A stretch of 64,000 nucleotides of DNA from Mannheimia bovis (lineage in GTDB: Bacteria; Pseudomonadota; Gammaproteobacteria; Enterobacterales; Pasteurellaceae): NCBI RefSeq assembly GCF_014541205.1, contig NZ_CP061280.1:248001-312000 (forward strand), in the 5' to 3' direction. The position numbers and the translations under genes were made by a program. The notes beneath the pieces were generated by a model that saw nothing but the letters and a program-made list of their open reading frames with translations, was not told where the DNA came from and did no database searches. Shown here in pieces: positions 24,501 to 33,788 of the stretch (its first letter is position 1; each line of letters opens with the position of its first letter).

Positions 24501-24615
24501 CAACAAAATATCTTTAAATTTTCATAATTTTTAAACATATCCATTAAAATCTAACAAGCGGTCGTTTTTCCTAAATTTTTTGCAATGCTCAAAATCCAAC
24601 TATTGGTAAAACACA

Positions 24616-24641
24616 AAACCCCGATGTTTCCATCGGGGTTT
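24616..24641 (-). terminator. Terminator after rplL
   Basis: Eleven-pair stem AAACCCCGATG / CATCGGGGTTT with a four-base loop, followed on the minus strand by TTTTGTGTTTT. It ends the ribosomal protein transcript before the accessory island. Confidence 0.85.
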
Positions 24642-24677
24642 GTTGAACTTGAAGTTCGGGGAAAGTTAAATCAAAAA

Positions 24678-25043
24678 TTATTTGATTTCTACTTTCGCAC
24701 CAGCTTCTTCTAATTCTTTCTTAAGTGCTTCAGCTTCACCTTTAGAGATGCCTTCTTTTAACGCTGCAGGTGCTGATTCAACTAAGTCTTTAGCTTCTTT
24801 TAAGCCTAAACCTGTTGCACCACGTACTGCTTTGATTACAGCAACTTTGTTTGCACCAGCTTCTGCTAAGATTACGTCGAATTCAGTTTTCTCTTCTGCT
24901 GCTGCCGCTGCTGGAGCTGCTGCTGCAACTGCTGCCGCTGCTGAAACGCCGAATTTTTCTTCCATCGCTGTGATTAATTCAACGATTTCTGATACTGATT
25001 TAGAAGCAATCGCTTCAATGATTTGTTCGTTAGTTAATGACAT
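24678..25043 (-). CDS. rplL: 50S ribosomal protein L7/L12
   Basis: This 121-residue protein has the N-terminal dimerisation helix ([17 protein letters not shown]), an alanine-rich hinge ([18 protein letters not shown]) and the C-terminal factor-binding domain ([20 protein letters not shown]). L7/L12 dimers bind L10 to form the stalk that recruits translation factors. It follows rplJ by 55 bases and is the last gene of the ribosomal protein transcript here. Confidence 0.98.
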   Translation of the reverse strand: MSLTNEQIIEAIASKSVSEIVELITAMEEKFGVSAAAAVAAAAPAAAAAEEKTEFDVILAEAGANKVAVIKAVRGATGLGLKEAKDLVESAPAALKEGISKGEAEALKKELEEAGAKVEIK

Positions 25044-25098
25044 AACAATCGATTCCTAAAGTAAATAAAGTTAAACGAATAAAGAAGTACTGCTAAAA

Positions 25099-25590
25099 TT
25101 AAGCAGCTGCTTCCATTTGGTCGCGTAATGCTGCAAGAGTGCGAACAAGTTTGCCTGCCGCAGCTTCTTTCATTGTGCCCATTAAACGTGCAATTGCTTC
25201 TTCGTAAGTCGGTAATGTTGCTAAGAATGCAACATCTTGTCTTTTACCTTCAAAGGCTGCACCTTTAAGTTCAAACTCTTTGTTTGTTTTCGCAAATTCA
25301 GTGAACAAACGTGCTGCTGCACCCGGGTGTTCATTTGAGAATGCGATAAGAGTTGGACCGGTAAACGTATCTGTTAAGCACTCGAATTCTGTGCCTTCCA
25401 CTGCACGACGTAATAAAGTATTACGTACTACTTGCATTGTAACACCAGCTTCGCGAGCTGCTTTACGTAACTCAGTCATTTTTTCAACTGTTACACCGCG
25501 TGAATCCGCAACAACAGCTGAAAGTGCACCTTTGGCAGCTTCGTTTACTTCAGCAACAATCGCTTGTTTGTCTTGAAGATTTAATGCCAT
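25099..25590 (-). CDS. rplJ: 50S ribosomal protein L10
   Basis: The product is 163 residues from [15 protein letters not shown], in line with the family; AGGAG sits nine bases before this ATG, so the seven-residue longer frame is not used. L10 anchors L7/L12 to the ribosome and, in complex with it, represses its own mRNA by binding the long leader upstream of this gene. Confidence 0.97.
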   Translation of the reverse strand: MALNLQDKQAIVAEVNEAAKGALSAVVADSRGVTVEKMTELRKAAREAGVTMQVVRNTLLRRAVEGTEFECLTDTFTGPTLIAFSNEHPGAAARLFTEFAKTNKEFELKGAAFEGKRQDVAFLATLPTYEEAIARLMGTMKEAAAGKLVRTLAALRDQMEAAA

Positions 25591-25611
25591 TGGTTTTAGC
25601 TCCTGATACAC

Positions 25612-25862
25612 TCTACTCTTTCAAGTAGAATTTACAAAAAATCCCAAAAATATCACCGCTTGTTTTACAACAAGTTGCAATCTTCTGAGCCTAAGGTGTA
25701 CAGAAGCAGAGAATTCTGTCTGTTCACCATCTATGTAGGATAATTAAGTTTTCACCCCTACAGTCTTAGACGGGGCTTAGATAGGCTAAGCACCATCAGC
25801 TTGCTCTCGCAAGTTAAGGTCGCAAATTATACAGATAATGTGCGACCCTGTAAAGTTTTAAC
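25612..25862 (-). promoter_or_regulatory. rplJ leader, probable L10(L12)4 autoregulatory RNA
   Basis: The 285 bases between rplA and rplJ have no gene but several potential stems, for example CTTGC-GAGA-GCAAG near 25800-25815 and paired GTGTACAG / CTGTTCAC-like segments. In many bacteria this interval is the L10 leader that controls rplJL translation. The assignment is from position; the fold was not computed. Confidence 0.5.
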
Positions 25863-25875
25863 TTCTAACGAGAAA

Positions 25876-26565
25876 TTAAAGTGAAGCTTGATCAACCGCT
25901 ACACCAGCACCCATAGTTGTAGAGATGCTTACTTTCTTGATGAAGATACCTTTCGCAGTAGTCGGTTTAGCTTTTACTAATGCCGCTAATAATGCGTTTA
26001 AGTTATCTTTTAATTGTTCAGCTGAGAAATCTGCTTTACCGATAGTGGTATGGATAATACCATTTTTGTCATTACGGTAACGGATCTGACCTGATTTTGC
26101 ATTTTTAACTGCTTCAGCAACGTTTGGAGTAACAGTACCTACTTTCGGGTTTGGCATTAAGCCACGTGGACCTAATACTTGACCTAATTGACCTACAACA
26201 CGCATTGCATCCGGTGAAGCGATAACAACATCAAAGTTCATTTCGCCTTTTTTGATTTGCTCTGCAAGATCTTCCATACCCACTAAATCAGCACCCGCTG
26301 CTTTCGCTGCTTCTGCGTTAGCACCTTGAGTGAACACCGCAACACGTGCCGTACGACCTGTACCGTGTGGTAAAACTGTTGCACCACGTACGTTTTGGTC
26401 TGATTTACGAGGATCGATACCTAAGTTTACTGCAACATCAACACTTTCAACGAATTTCGCTGTTGCGAATTTTTTTAACACTTCAACTGCTTCGTTGATG
26501 TCATAAGCTTTAGTAGAATCTACGCCAGCTTTAATTGCTTTCATTTTTTTAGTCAATTTAGCCAT
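25876..26565 (-). CDS. rplA: 50S ribosomal protein L1
   Basis: The 229-residue L1 has the expected motifs, for example [14 protein letters not shown] near the C-terminus and [14 protein letters not shown]1 binds 23S rRNA at the stalk near the E site and represses the rplKA mRNA when in excess. Its start is four bases after rplK ends, so the pair is co-translated. Confidence 0.98.
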   Translation of the reverse strand: MAKLTKKMKAIKAGVDSTKAYDINEAVEVLKKFATAKFVESVDVAVNLGIDPRKSDQNVRGATVLPHGTGRTARVAVFTQGANAEAAKAAGADLVGMEDLAEQIKKGEMNFDVVIASPDAMRVVGQLGQVLGPRGLMPNPKVGTVTPNVAEAVKNAKSGQIRYRNDKNGIIHTTIGKADFSAEQLKDNLNALLAALVKAKPTTAKGIFIKKVSISTTMGAGVAVDQASL

Positions 26566-26569
26566 TGTA

Positions 26570-26998
26570 TTATTCCTCTACGATTAAGCCCATTGAACGA
26601 GCTGTACCAGCGATTGATTTCATTTTGCTTTCGATAGTTGCACCTGTCATATCAGCTGCTTTAGTTTCAGCAATTTGACGGATTTGCTCTTGAGTTACTG
26701 TACCCACTTTATCTTTGTTCGGTTTACCAGAACCAGATTTGATACCTACCGCTTTTTTCAGTAATACTGCTGCCGGTGGAGTTTTGGTAACGAATGTGAA
26801 AGATTTATCTGCATATACAGTGATAACAACTGGAATTGGTAAACCTTTTTCTAAGCTCTCAGTACGAGCGTTGAATGCTTTACAGAATTCCATGATGTTA
26901 ACACCTTGTTGACCTAATGCAGGACCAACTGGTGGTGATGGGTTAGCCATACCCGCTGCAACTTGCAGTTTAACGTAGGCTTGGACTTTTTTTGCCAT
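26570..26998 (-). CDS. rplK: 50S ribosomal protein L11
   Basis: The 142-residue protein begins [20 protein letters not shown] and shows [20 protein letters not shown], the L11 signature binding the GTPase-associated rRNA. The start has AAAGGAAATTAAA upstream; the longer open frame reads through the untranslated leader and is not coding. It is the first gene of rplKAJL. Confidence 0.98.
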   Translation of the reverse strand: MAKKVQAYVKLQVAAGMANPSPPVGPALGQQGVNIMEFCKAFNARTESLEKGLPIPVVITVYADKSFTFVTKTPPAAVLLKKAVGIKSGSGKPNKDKVGTVTQEQIRQIAETKAADMTGATIESKMKSIAGTARSMGLIVEE

Positions 26999-27016
26999 TT
27001 TAATTTCCTTTATTGT

Positions 27017-27043
27017 GGGTGATAACGCTGAAATCAGCTCCCC
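27017..27043 (-). promoter_or_regulatory. Candidate L1-binding leader of rplKA
   Basis: On the minus strand GGGGAGCTGA, TT, TCAGC and then GTTATCACCC form two helices (GGG/CCC and GCTGA/TCAGC) with an asymmetric internal loop. This resembles the L1 site in the L11 operon leader of enterobacteria, where L1 binds just before rplK to repress translation. Confidence 0.5.
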
Positions 27044-27063
27044 TGTGGTTGTTTTACATAAAA

Positions 27064-27085
27064 ATACGAGCCAAACGGCTCGTAT
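27064..27085 (-). other. Hairpin with U-tract at the 5' end of the rplK transcript
   Basis: Nine-pair stem ATACGAGCC / GGCTCGTAT with loop GTTT on the minus strand, followed by TTTTATG. It lies between the phosphatase stop and rplK, but also just downstream of the predicted rplK promoter, so it is either the phosphatase terminator or an early attenuator / 5' stabilising stem of the rplK mRNA. Confidence 0.55.
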
Positions 27086-27094
27086 GAGGGCAAT

Positions 27095-27123
27095 ATTATA
27101 ATGAGTTAGCGATCGTTTTTCAA
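27095..27123 (-). promoter_or_regulatory. Sigma70 promoter for rplKAJL
   Basis: TTGAAA and TATAAT are 17 bases apart on the minus strand, about 100-125 bases upstream of rplK. This gives rplKAJL its own promoter downstream of the phosphatase gene. Confidence 0.65.
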
Positions 27124-27168
27124 GCAAATTTTCTATTTTGCAAAAAATCAATGAAAATGAACCGCTTG

Positions 27169-28635
27169 TTATTTCACTTTATCCGTTTTAATACCTAGTG
27201 CATCTGCGGTTGCATCAAAAATGTGGGTATTGTCGATATATTTACTGCTCTCTTCAGCAACTTTATACACTCGTCCTAAATTCGGTTCTTTGCGAGCAAT
27301 TTTATGGAAGAAATCTGCCCCAACACCGTTGGCATAAACCGGTACAAGTTCACGGGTATGGTTGTCTGTGTGCCAACGAACCAGTGGCAATGCTCCTGCC
27401 CCTTGATTGATAATTGGCGAGTAAGGATTAACATCAGAATCAGGACCTGCGAGTAAGCCGTTGCCGTGATCAGTAGTTACTATCACTAAGGTTTCGTCCC
27501 AAGAACTGTTTTTCTCTACCCATTCTACCACTGCTTCAACCGCAAGATTAAAATCAATTTGCTCTTCAATCAAACGCGGTAAATTATTGGCGTGAGCTGC
27601 CCAGTCAACCGCACCGCCTTCTACCATTAAAAAGAACCCGTTTGGATTTTGGCTGACTACATTTAACGCCCCCTTAGTCATTGTTGGTAAATCAGGTTGG
27701 TTATCAAGCAAGCCTCCGCCTGTTTGACCTTTACGACTAAACTGTATGGTAGAAGCAGTTTGAGTTGTGCCTAATACTTTTGATTTTGAGCCCAAATCAA
27801 GGCGTTTTTCTGCAAGAGCAATGAAATCATCTTTCTTTTCAATAAAGTGATAGTCTGTCTGCCCTGAAATTAATTTCTCCCAAGTTTCTTTACCGCCAAC
27901 AAATCGGAAAGCCTTGTCATCTTTAGGCTCAACAGATTTTCCATTTTCATCAAAGTAAGGATTCCCTGCTCCCATCACAACTGTTGCCAAGCCTGAATCC
28001 ACAATTTCTTTGGCGATTTCTGCATAATTATTGCGGCTTTGGTTATGGGCTAAGAAACCGGCTGGTGTTGCGTGACTCCATTGCACTGAGCTCACAACAC
28101 CTAACGAGCGACCACTTTCTACCACATATTCGCCAATATGTTTTAACCGAATATCATCATTCGACCAATTAATTGCATTGTTGTAGGTTTTATAACCCGT
28201 AGCAAGTGCTGTTGCCGCAGCGGCACTATCGGTTGCATCGGCTCTGGCATAATCGTAGCCATTGAAATAGCCATCATAATTACCCAAACTGCCTTTAAAT
28301 ATATTGTTTGATTTTTGGTTTCCCCATAATTTTGCCGAATCAAATTTTATCGTACCTTCAGCGGTTTTTGTTGCTTGCTTTGAGGTATTTAATGAGTGGG
28401 TTGAAGCGAATACTTTTACCCCAAACTTATCATAGACTTCCTTGCCTAATGTACCGTGTCGATAATAACTGGCAGCATTCCAAGTTTGCATTCCTGCACC
28501 ATCACTAATCAATAAAATCACATTTCTCGCTTTTGCAGAATCTTGTGTATTTTTGACCGCTTGCTGTGCATTAGCTGACGCCATAAAGCAGAACGCAGCA
28601 ATAGCGGAAAAAGTTAATTGAGCTAGTTTTTTCAT
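27169..28635 (-). CDS. phoA: Periplasmic alkaline phosphatase
   Basis: The 488-residue protein has a signal peptide (cleavage after ASANA), the metal-binding LISDGAG, the serine nucleophile motif [14 protein letters not shown] and the C-terminal VTTDHGNG. This is the alkaline phosphatase superfamily arrangement for phosphate release from monoesters in the periplasm. The symbol phoA is used for the family; similarity to the E. coli enzyme is only moderate. It sits between nusG and rplK, where most relatives have no gene, and is separated from nusG by a terminator. Confidence 0.85.
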   Translation of the reverse strand: MKKLAQLTFSAIAAFCFMASANAQQAVKNTQDSAKARNVILLISDGAGMQTWNAASYYRHGTLGKEVYDKFGVKVFASTHSLNTSKQATKTAEGTIKFDSAKLWGNQKSNNIFKGSLGNYDGYFNGYDYARADATDSAAAATALATGYKTYNNAINWSNDDIRLKHIGEYVVESGRSLGVVSSVQWSHATPAGFLAHNQSRNNYAEIAKEIVDSGLATVVMGAGNPYFDENGKSVEPKDDKAFRFVGGKETWEKLISGQTDYHFIEKKDDFIALAEKRLDLGSKSKVLGTTQTASTIQFSRKGQTGGGLLDNQPDLPTMTKGALNVVSQNPNGFFLMVEGGAVDWAAHANNLPRLIEEQIDFNLAVEAVVEWVEKNSSWDETLVIVTTDHGNGLLAGPDSDVNPYSPIINQGAGALPLVRWHTDNHTRELVPVYANGVGADFFHKIARKEPNLGRVYKVAEESSKYIDNTHIFDATADALGIKTDKVK

Positions 28636-28721
28636 AAAGTCCTCTCATAGGCTGTGGTGTTACCGCCACAAATTCTATTCAATATTTATGACACTTTAAT
28701 GACAACAAATGATAAAAAAAT

Positions 28722-28745
28722 AAAACCCCGCATTTGCGAGGTTTT
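28722..28745 (-). terminator. Terminator after nusG
   Basis: Stem AAAACCCCGC / GCGAGGTTTT with one mismatch and loop ATTT; the minus strand continues TTTTATTTTTTTATC. It isolates secE-nusG from the phosphatase gene. Confidence 0.75.
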
Positions 28746-28762
28746 CAATCAATTTATCTAAA

Positions 28763-29326
28763 TTAAGACTGTTTCTCAACTTGACCAAATTCAAGCTCAA
28801 CCGGTGTTGCACGACCGAAAATCGATACAGAAACTTTCAAGCGACCTTTTTCGTAGTCCACTTCTTCAACCGTACCAGTAAAGTCTGCAAACGGTCCATC
28901 GGTAACGCGAATGCTCTCGCCCGGTTGGAACTCTTTTCTGTGGCGTGGTTTTTCTGCAGTTTCTTGAACACGGTTTAGAATGCGATCTGCTTCACGCTTG
29001 GTAATTGGTGCAGGACGATCCGCCGTACCGCCAATAAAGCCCATTACACGCGGAACACTTTTTACTAAGTGCCAGGTATCATCGTTCATTTCCATTTCTA
29101 CTAACACATAGCCCGGAAAGAATTTACGTTCCGTTTTGCGGCGTTTCCCACCCACATTTTCCACTACTTCTTCGGTTGGCACTAATACTTCGCCAAACTG
29201 CTCTTCCATTTTATGAAGTTTGATGTATTCGCGTAATGTTACTGCCACACGGTTTTCAAAACCTGAAAATGCTTGTAATACGTACCAGCGTTTTGAGCTG
29301 CTCTCTTTTACTTCTACTTCACTCAT
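28763..29326 (-). CDS. nusG: Transcription termination/antitermination factor NusG
   Basis: This 187-residue protein has the NGN domain ([36 protein letters not shown]) and a C-terminal KOW domain ([20 protein letters not shown]). NusG binds the polymerase clamp, supports Rho termination and couples to ribosomal S10. It follows secE by one base. Confidence 0.98.
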   Translation of the reverse strand: MSEVEVKESSSKRWYVLQAFSGFENRVAVTLREYIKLHKMEEQFGEVLVPTEEVVENVGGKRRKTERKFFPGYVLVEMEMNDDTWHLVKSVPRVMGFIGGTADRPAPITKREADRILNRVQETAEKPRHRKEFQPGESIRVTDGPFADFTGTVEEVDYEKGRLKVSVSIFGRATPVELEFGQVEKQS

Positions 29327-29327
29327 T

Positions 29328-29741
29328 TTAGAACCTTAAATTTGTTAAAAATGTAATTAATGCCACAATAATTGAATCAATACCCCATAGCACTAACGCG
29401 ACAACTACACACATCGCAAGTACGATTAACGTGGTTTGTGTTGCTTCAGAGCGAGTTGGCCAAATAATTTTGCGAAGCTCTGTACGAGAATCTTTTATAA
29501 AATGAATTGCTTTTTGACCTTGATTAGTAATAGCTGCAAGTGCTACTGCTCCAACCAATAAAACCACTAATAAAAGCACTCGAACAATTAATGAAAAGTG
29601 TGATGCAAAATAAGTATTTCCTACCGCTGCAACCACTAAAAGTGCAATAGATAACACCCATAATACGGTATTCACACCTTTACTTTTTGACCCTTTTTGT
29701 TCAACTTGTTCAAGGGACTTTGTTTTAATCTCAGTAGCCAT
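29328..29741 (-). CDS. secE: Preprotein translocase subunit SecE
   Basis: At 137 residues it is a three-helix, enterobacterial-type SecE, with the conserved cytoplasmic stretch [13 protein letters not shown] before the last helix. SecE clamps SecY in the Sec translocon. The usual tufB/tRNA genes upstream are missing here; dprA lies upstream instead, 123 bases away. Confidence 0.96.
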   Translation of the reverse strand: MATEIKTKSLEQVEQKGSKSKGVNTVLWVLSIALLVVAAVGNTYFASHFSLIVRVLLLVVLLVGAVALAAITNQGQKAIHFIKDSRTELRKIIWPTRSEATQTTLIVLAMCVVVALVLWGIDSIIVALITFLTNLRF

Positions 29742-29864
29742 ATATAACCTAAAAATGAATAAAAAAATCGAACATTTATTTTTAAAGCGTCAAATTCTAT
29801 CATTTTCTACAAAAGTTGCCACGATCTTTTATACATTTTTCGCTAAATTTCTTTTAAAAAGCGA

Positions 29865-31004
29865 TCAGCTTACCACATAGCCTCCACTTACCTGTCTAAT
29901 CACACCTAATAATTCCAACCCTAACAATTCCACCAAAAGGGCTTCTATCGGCATTTCTACTGCTTTTGCTAAATCATCAATAGAAATCGGGTCTAGGTTA
30001 ATATGTTGATAAATTTGCTGCTGACAAGCGGTCAGATTTGGCAAATCTTTTGCAAAAAATTTCTCTTTTTCAACCGCTTGTAAAGGCTTACTTACTGATA
30101 GTGAAGGCTTATCAAATAAAGAGATTTGCTGTGGTTGGTATTGATGACTAATAGCTTCTAAAATATCTGCGACAGTTTCCACTAACAACGCCCCTTCTTT
30201 AATTAATTTATGGCAACCTTGAGCATACGGGTTTTGCACCGCATTCGGTAAGGCAAAAACTTCTCTCCCTTGCTCCAACGCATAGCGAGCAGTAATCAAT
30301 GATCCGCTATTGATAGTTGCTTCAATTACCAACGTGCCGAGTGATAAACCACTGATAATCCGATTGCGGCGAGGAAAATTTTCTGCCATCGGTGGTTGAT
30401 TGGGTGAAAACTCTGACACCAACGCACCACCTAAATCCACAATCTGCTCCGCTAATTTTTTATGCCGAGCAGGATAAACCTGATTTAAACCACTCCCCAA
30501 AACCGCAATGGTGATGCCTTGCTGTTCAACCACTTTTTTATGGGCAAAACCATCAATGCCAATTGCTAATCCGCTGGTTACGGCTAGATTATGTTGAGTG
30601 AGTTGTTCGGCAAATTGCCCTGCCCAATATTCACCGTAAGGGGAATAATCTCGACTGCCTACAATCGCAATTTGTGGTAACGAAAGGCTTTCTGCCATTC
30701 CTTTTATATAAAGAAGCGGCGGTGCGGTAGAAATTTGGCGTAAAAGAAATGGATAATCGTCATCAAACAACGTGATAATTCGTTGATTTTCTTGCTCCGC
30801 CCAAGTAAGGGATTGCTCAATCCAATTTTTATCCGGATTAAACCAACGTTGAATTTGCTTTTCGTTCCAGCCCATTTGTTTAAGCTGCACTTTGTCATAA
30901 TCGCAAAATTGAGCAAAATCAACTTCATTCAATAATCGCCCAATTCGCTGTGCTCCAAACTGTGGAACTTGCAATAATCGTAATAAATTGTATTGATGTG
31001 CCAT
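29865..31004 (-). CDS. dprA: DNA processing protein DprA (Smf)
   Basis: The 379-residue DprA has an N-terminal SAM-like part, the central Rossmann fold (IAIVGSRDYSPYGEYWA, SGLAIGIDGFAHK, VLGSGLNQVYPARH, SEFSPNQPPMAENFPRRN, SGSLITARYALEQGR) and a C-terminal winged-helix-like domain. DprA loads RecA on incoming single-stranded DNA during natural transformation. This fits the many uptake sequences in the window. The gene carries an inverted uptake-sequence pair in its own coding region. Confidence 0.96.
   Translation of the reverse strand: MAHQYNLLRLLQVPQFGAQRIGRLLNEVDFAQFCDYDKVQLKQMGWNEKQIQRWFNPDKNWIEQSLTWAEQENQRIITLFDDDYPFLLRQISTAPPLLYIKGMAESLSLPQIAIVGSRDYSPYGEYWAGQFAEQLTQHNLAVTSGLAIGIDGFAHKKVVEQQGITIAVLGSGLNQVYPARHKKLAEQIVDLGGALVSEFSPNQPPMAENFPRRNRIISGLSLGTLVIEATINSGSLITARYALEQGREVFALPNAVQNPYAQGCHKLIKEGALLVETVADILEAISHQYQPQQISLFDKPSLSVSKPLQAVEKEKFFAKDLPNLTACQQQIYQHINLDPISIDDLAKAVEMPIEALLVELLGLELLGVIRQVSGGYVVS
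30024..30081. repeat. Inverted uptake-sequence pair inside dprA
   Basis: ACAAGCGGT at 30024-30032 and ACCGCTTGT at 30073-30081 lie in the part of dprA between the Rossmann fold and the winged helix, a linker likely to tolerate such inserts. Confidence 0.8.
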
Positions 31005-31091
31005 TTTTATTCCTCAACATTTCCCTAATAATAAGAAAAGGTTTAGAATAGCCAAACGAATTTTTTAAACTTTTCGAGAGAGATCACAAAA

Positions 31092-31604
31092 ATGGCTGTA
31101 TTAGAGGTTGTACTCTACCCTGATGAAGGGCTTGCAACAATGTGCGAACCTGTAGAACAGGTTGATGAAGAATTAAATCGTTTTATTGATGATATGTTTG
31201 AAACAATGTACGAACATGAAGGTATCGGCTTAGCGGCACCGCAGGTCGGCGTATTAAAACGTGTAATTACCATTGATATTGAAGGCGATAAAACCAACCA
31301 AGTGGTTCTCATCAACCCTGAAATATTAGAAAGTAGTGGCGAAACAGGTATTGAAGAGGGCTGCCTCTCCATTCCAGGACACCGTGCCCTAGTGCCACGC
31401 AAAGAAAAATTAAAAGTGAAAGCCTTAAACCGTAAAGGCGAGGAAATTATCTTTGAGGCAGACGACTTATTCGCCATTTGCATTCAACACGAAATCGACC
31501 ACCTAAATGGTGTACTATTCGTGGATCATATTTCCGCTCTCAAACGCCAACGCATTAAAGAAAAAATGCAGAAGCTGAAAAAGCAGATTGCGAGAGCAAA
31601 ATAA
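31092..31604 (+). CDS. def: Peptide deformylase
   Basis: All three deformylase motifs are present: [19 protein letters not shown] and QHEIDHLNG, where the cysteine and two histidines hold the metal ion. The 170-residue enzyme removes the formyl group from nascent chains. It is divergent from dprA with a short shared promoter region. fmt, usually next to def, is not here; hldD follows about 95 bases later after an uptake sequence. Confidence 0.97.
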   Translation: MAVLEVVLYPDEGLATMCEPVEQVDEELNRFIDDMFETMYEHEGIGLAAPQVGVLKRVITIDIEGDKTNQVVLINPEILESSGETGIEEGCLSIPGHRALVPRKEKLKVKALNRKGEEIIFEADDLFAICIQHEIDHLNGVLFVDHISALKRQRIKEKMQKLKKQIARAK

Positions 31605-31698
31605 GTATCTACAAGCGGTTAAAAAAGCGTAAAAATTTGCAAATTCAATGCAATAAAACCATAATAAATAAAGTTGAACAGTTAAAAAGGATAGAAAA

Positions 31699-32631
31699 AT
31701 GATTATCGTAACCGGTGGTGCCGGAATGATCGGCAGCAATATTATCAAAGCGTTAAATGAAATCGGTCGTAGAGATATTTTAGTGGTAGATAACCTGAAA
31801 AATGGCGAAAAATTTATCAATTTAGTGGATTTAGATATTGCCGACTACTGCGATAAAGAAGATTTTATTGCTTCTATTATTGCTGGTGATGATTTTGGCG
31901 AGATTGATGCGGTTTTCCATCAAGGTGCTTGCTCGGCAACCACCGAGTGGGATGGCAAATACTTAATGCAAAATAACTACGAATATTCAAAAGAGTTATT
32001 GCATTTCTGCCTGGATCGACAAATTCCGTTTTTCTATGCCTCAAGTGCTGCAACTTACGGTGGACGCTCTGATAATTTCATCGAAAAACGTGAATTTGAA
32101 AGTCCGTTAAATGCTTATGGTTATTCAAAATTCCTATTTGATGAGTATGTTCGTCGCATTTTGTCGGAAACTGAATCGCCTGTCTGTGGCTTCAAATATT
32201 TCAACGTTTACGGACCTCGCGAACAACACAAAGGCTCAATGGCAAGTGTAGCGTTTCACCTTAACAACCAAATGTTAAAAGGTGAAAACCCGAAATTATT
32301 TGAAGGTTCTGAGCAGTTTTTGCGTGATTTTGTTTATGTGGAAGATGTGGCAAAAGTAAATTTATGGGCGTGGCAAAATGGTGTATCAGGCATTTTCAAC
32401 CTCGGCACAGGCAAAGCGGAATCTTTTGAAGAAGTAGCTAATGCAGTAATTAAATACCACGGCAGAGGCGAGATTGAAACAATCCCATTCCCGGATCACT
32501 TAAAATCCCGCTACCAAACATTCACCCAAGCGGATTTAACCAACCTCCGTTCAGCCGGCTATACAGGTAAATTTAAAACTGTGGCAGAAGGCACTGCGGA
32601 GTATATGGAGTGGTTGAACCTAAAGAGCTAA
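31699..32631 (+). CDS. hldD: ADP-L-glycero-D-manno-heptose-6-epimerase
   Basis: The 310-residue short-chain dehydrogenase fold starts with the NADP-binding [15 protein letters not shown] and carries the catalytic YGYSK and [16 protein letters not shown] segments typical of HldD (RfaD). It makes the L,D-heptose nucleotide used for the lipopolysaccharide / lipooligosaccharide inner core. AAAAGGATAGAAAA precedes the start. An IS cluster lies directly downstream. Confidence 0.96.
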   Translation: MIIVTGGAGMIGSNIIKALNEIGRRDILVVDNLKNGEKFINLVDLDIADYCDKEDFIASIIAGDDFGEIDAVFHQGACSATTEWDGKYLMQNNYEYSKELLHFCLDRQIPFFYASSAATYGGRSDNFIEKREFESPLNAYGYSKFLFDEYVRRILSETESPVCGFKYFNVYGPREQHKGSMASVAFHLNNQMLKGENPKLFEGSEQFLRDFVYVEDVAKVNLWAWQNGVSGIFNLGTGKAESFEEVANAVIKYHGRGEIETIPFPDHLKSRYQTFTQADLTNLRSAGYTGKFKTVAEGTAEYMEWLNLKS

Positions 32632-32659
32632 TCTCAGATTACATAACACATAAGAATAA

Positions 32660-32730
32660 GCATCATAGATAAAATGTTCTAGTTTTGATTATTTTTCTTA
32701 ATTTATAGAAGATCAAACCCGATCTGATAA
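32660..32730 (-). mobile_element. Left fragment of an older, decayed IS copy
   Basis: The segment resembles the left end of the intact element (GTTTTGATTATTTTT is shared and CATAG..AGA/TAAAA is recognisable). It ends at the 8-bp duplication where the newer element entered. Its continuation is at 33789-34739. Together the two parts would be about 1020 bases, close to the 1050 of the intact copy. Confidence 0.65.
32723..32730. repeat. Target-site duplication, left copy (TCTGATAA)
   Basis: The same 8 bases TCTGATAA occur at 33781-33788 on the other side of the element, the size expected for IS256-type transposition. Confidence 0.9.
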
Positions 32731-33780
32731 GGCATAGTAGACAAAAGTGTTGGTTTTGATTATTTTTATTCATCATTACCAACTCTTTTTATTTAAAAAA
32801 TCCTTTATAAACATAACCTTATGTTTTTTTGTTAATCCATTATGATTACTTAATTTCTGTTTAAGTTCCTTAAATAGACTTGCTATTCTATTGGTTGTCT
32901 TTTCTATATTGAGATGTGGATGTTTCTCAAACGAAAATAAATAATCTTGATAGCGTTTCAAGCTCGCATAAGCTCCCCTTACTTCTCTATGTTTATAAGG
33001 ATAATAACCTTTTTCATTCGGATATTCTGATCGTTCATTTAAAAAATCCTGATGTTTTAAATACCATAAGTGTAATGTTTTATAAAATGTATTTTTCGTG
33101 CTTTTTGTTAGCGTTTTTACGATTATTTTTAATTCTTTTCCTGCAACCGATTTATGTTTTATTCTGAGCTTTCTCATCACAATCGCAATCATATGAAATT
33201 GACACATTTGAGTTGGTGTATCAAAAACATCTTTTAACAGTCTACGCCGACCATCACAAGTAACCGATTGAATTATATAGCCTTTCTCTCGTAGTCGATT
33301 TAAAGCAGTTTTGTAGTAAATATCTTTCTCGGTTTTAACGGTGTAATGTGCAATGACTTTTTTAATATTACTATCCATCAAAACTAAAATACCAAAATCA
33401 CGATGAAAGAATGTCGTATCCATCACACTATTTAATTTTTTATTTTGGGGAAGGTTTAATTTATTTTTAGGGGATTTTTCAATATATCTTTGAATTGTTC
33501 TGACTGAACAATGATATTTATCGGCAAGTTGTTTGTAGGTTTGTTTTCCTGATGTGTAATCAATCCAAATGGATATTGGATCTAATTTTTTATTAAAGCT
33601 GAAAGTTTTATTACAAGAAGTGCATTTGTAACGTTGAGTGTTATTTTTCTTACCATGTTTATGTATAGTCGATTTTTGGCAGAAAGGACAATTTTTTGTT
33701 CATAATTCAACAAAGTGGGTTAAAGCCTTGTACTATAAGGTTTTAACCCACTTTTTACCAACACTTTTGTCTACTATGCC
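32731..33780 (-). mobile_element. IS256-like insertion sequence with perfect 24-bp inverted repeats
   Basis: The 1050-base element begins GGCATAGTAGACAAAAGTGT and ends with the exact reverse complement; 24 bases match at each end (32731-32754 and 33757-33780). An 8-base duplication flanks it. It encodes one transposase on the minus strand. Identity of the ends and the intact duplication point to a recent insertion. Confidence 0.9.
32776..33703 (-). pseudogene. IS256-like transposase with N-terminal zinc ribbon, frame broken at start
   Basis: Read in the main frame, the protein starts with a zinc ribbon (NCPFCQKS ... YKCTSCNK), then a helix-turn-helix region (YKQLADKYHCSVRTIQRYI) and a DDE-type core (MDTTFFHRDFG with an aspartate, SVTCDGRR with a second, MCQFH). 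This matches the IS256-type group with a zinc-binding N-terminus. The ATG at 33703 is out of frame: ATGAAC is followed by six A, where five would read MNKNCPFC. The uninterrupted frame from GTG 33426 gives only the C-terminal 216 residues. A slip in the A6 run could restore about 308 residues. Confidence 0.75.
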
Positions 33781-33788
33781 TCTGATAA
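33781..33788. repeat. Target-site duplication, right copy (TCTGATAA)
   Basis: Exact copy of 32723-32730 abutting the right inverted repeat of the intact IS. Confidence 0.9.

Noticed and set aside
26999-27151. 51-residue extension of L11
   Set aside because: It would translate the rplK leader containing the predicted L1 site; the family start is MAKKVQAYV.
29742-29864. tRNA genes or tufB upstream of secE
   Set aside because: The interval is 123 bases, AT-rich, and shows no cloverleaf arms.
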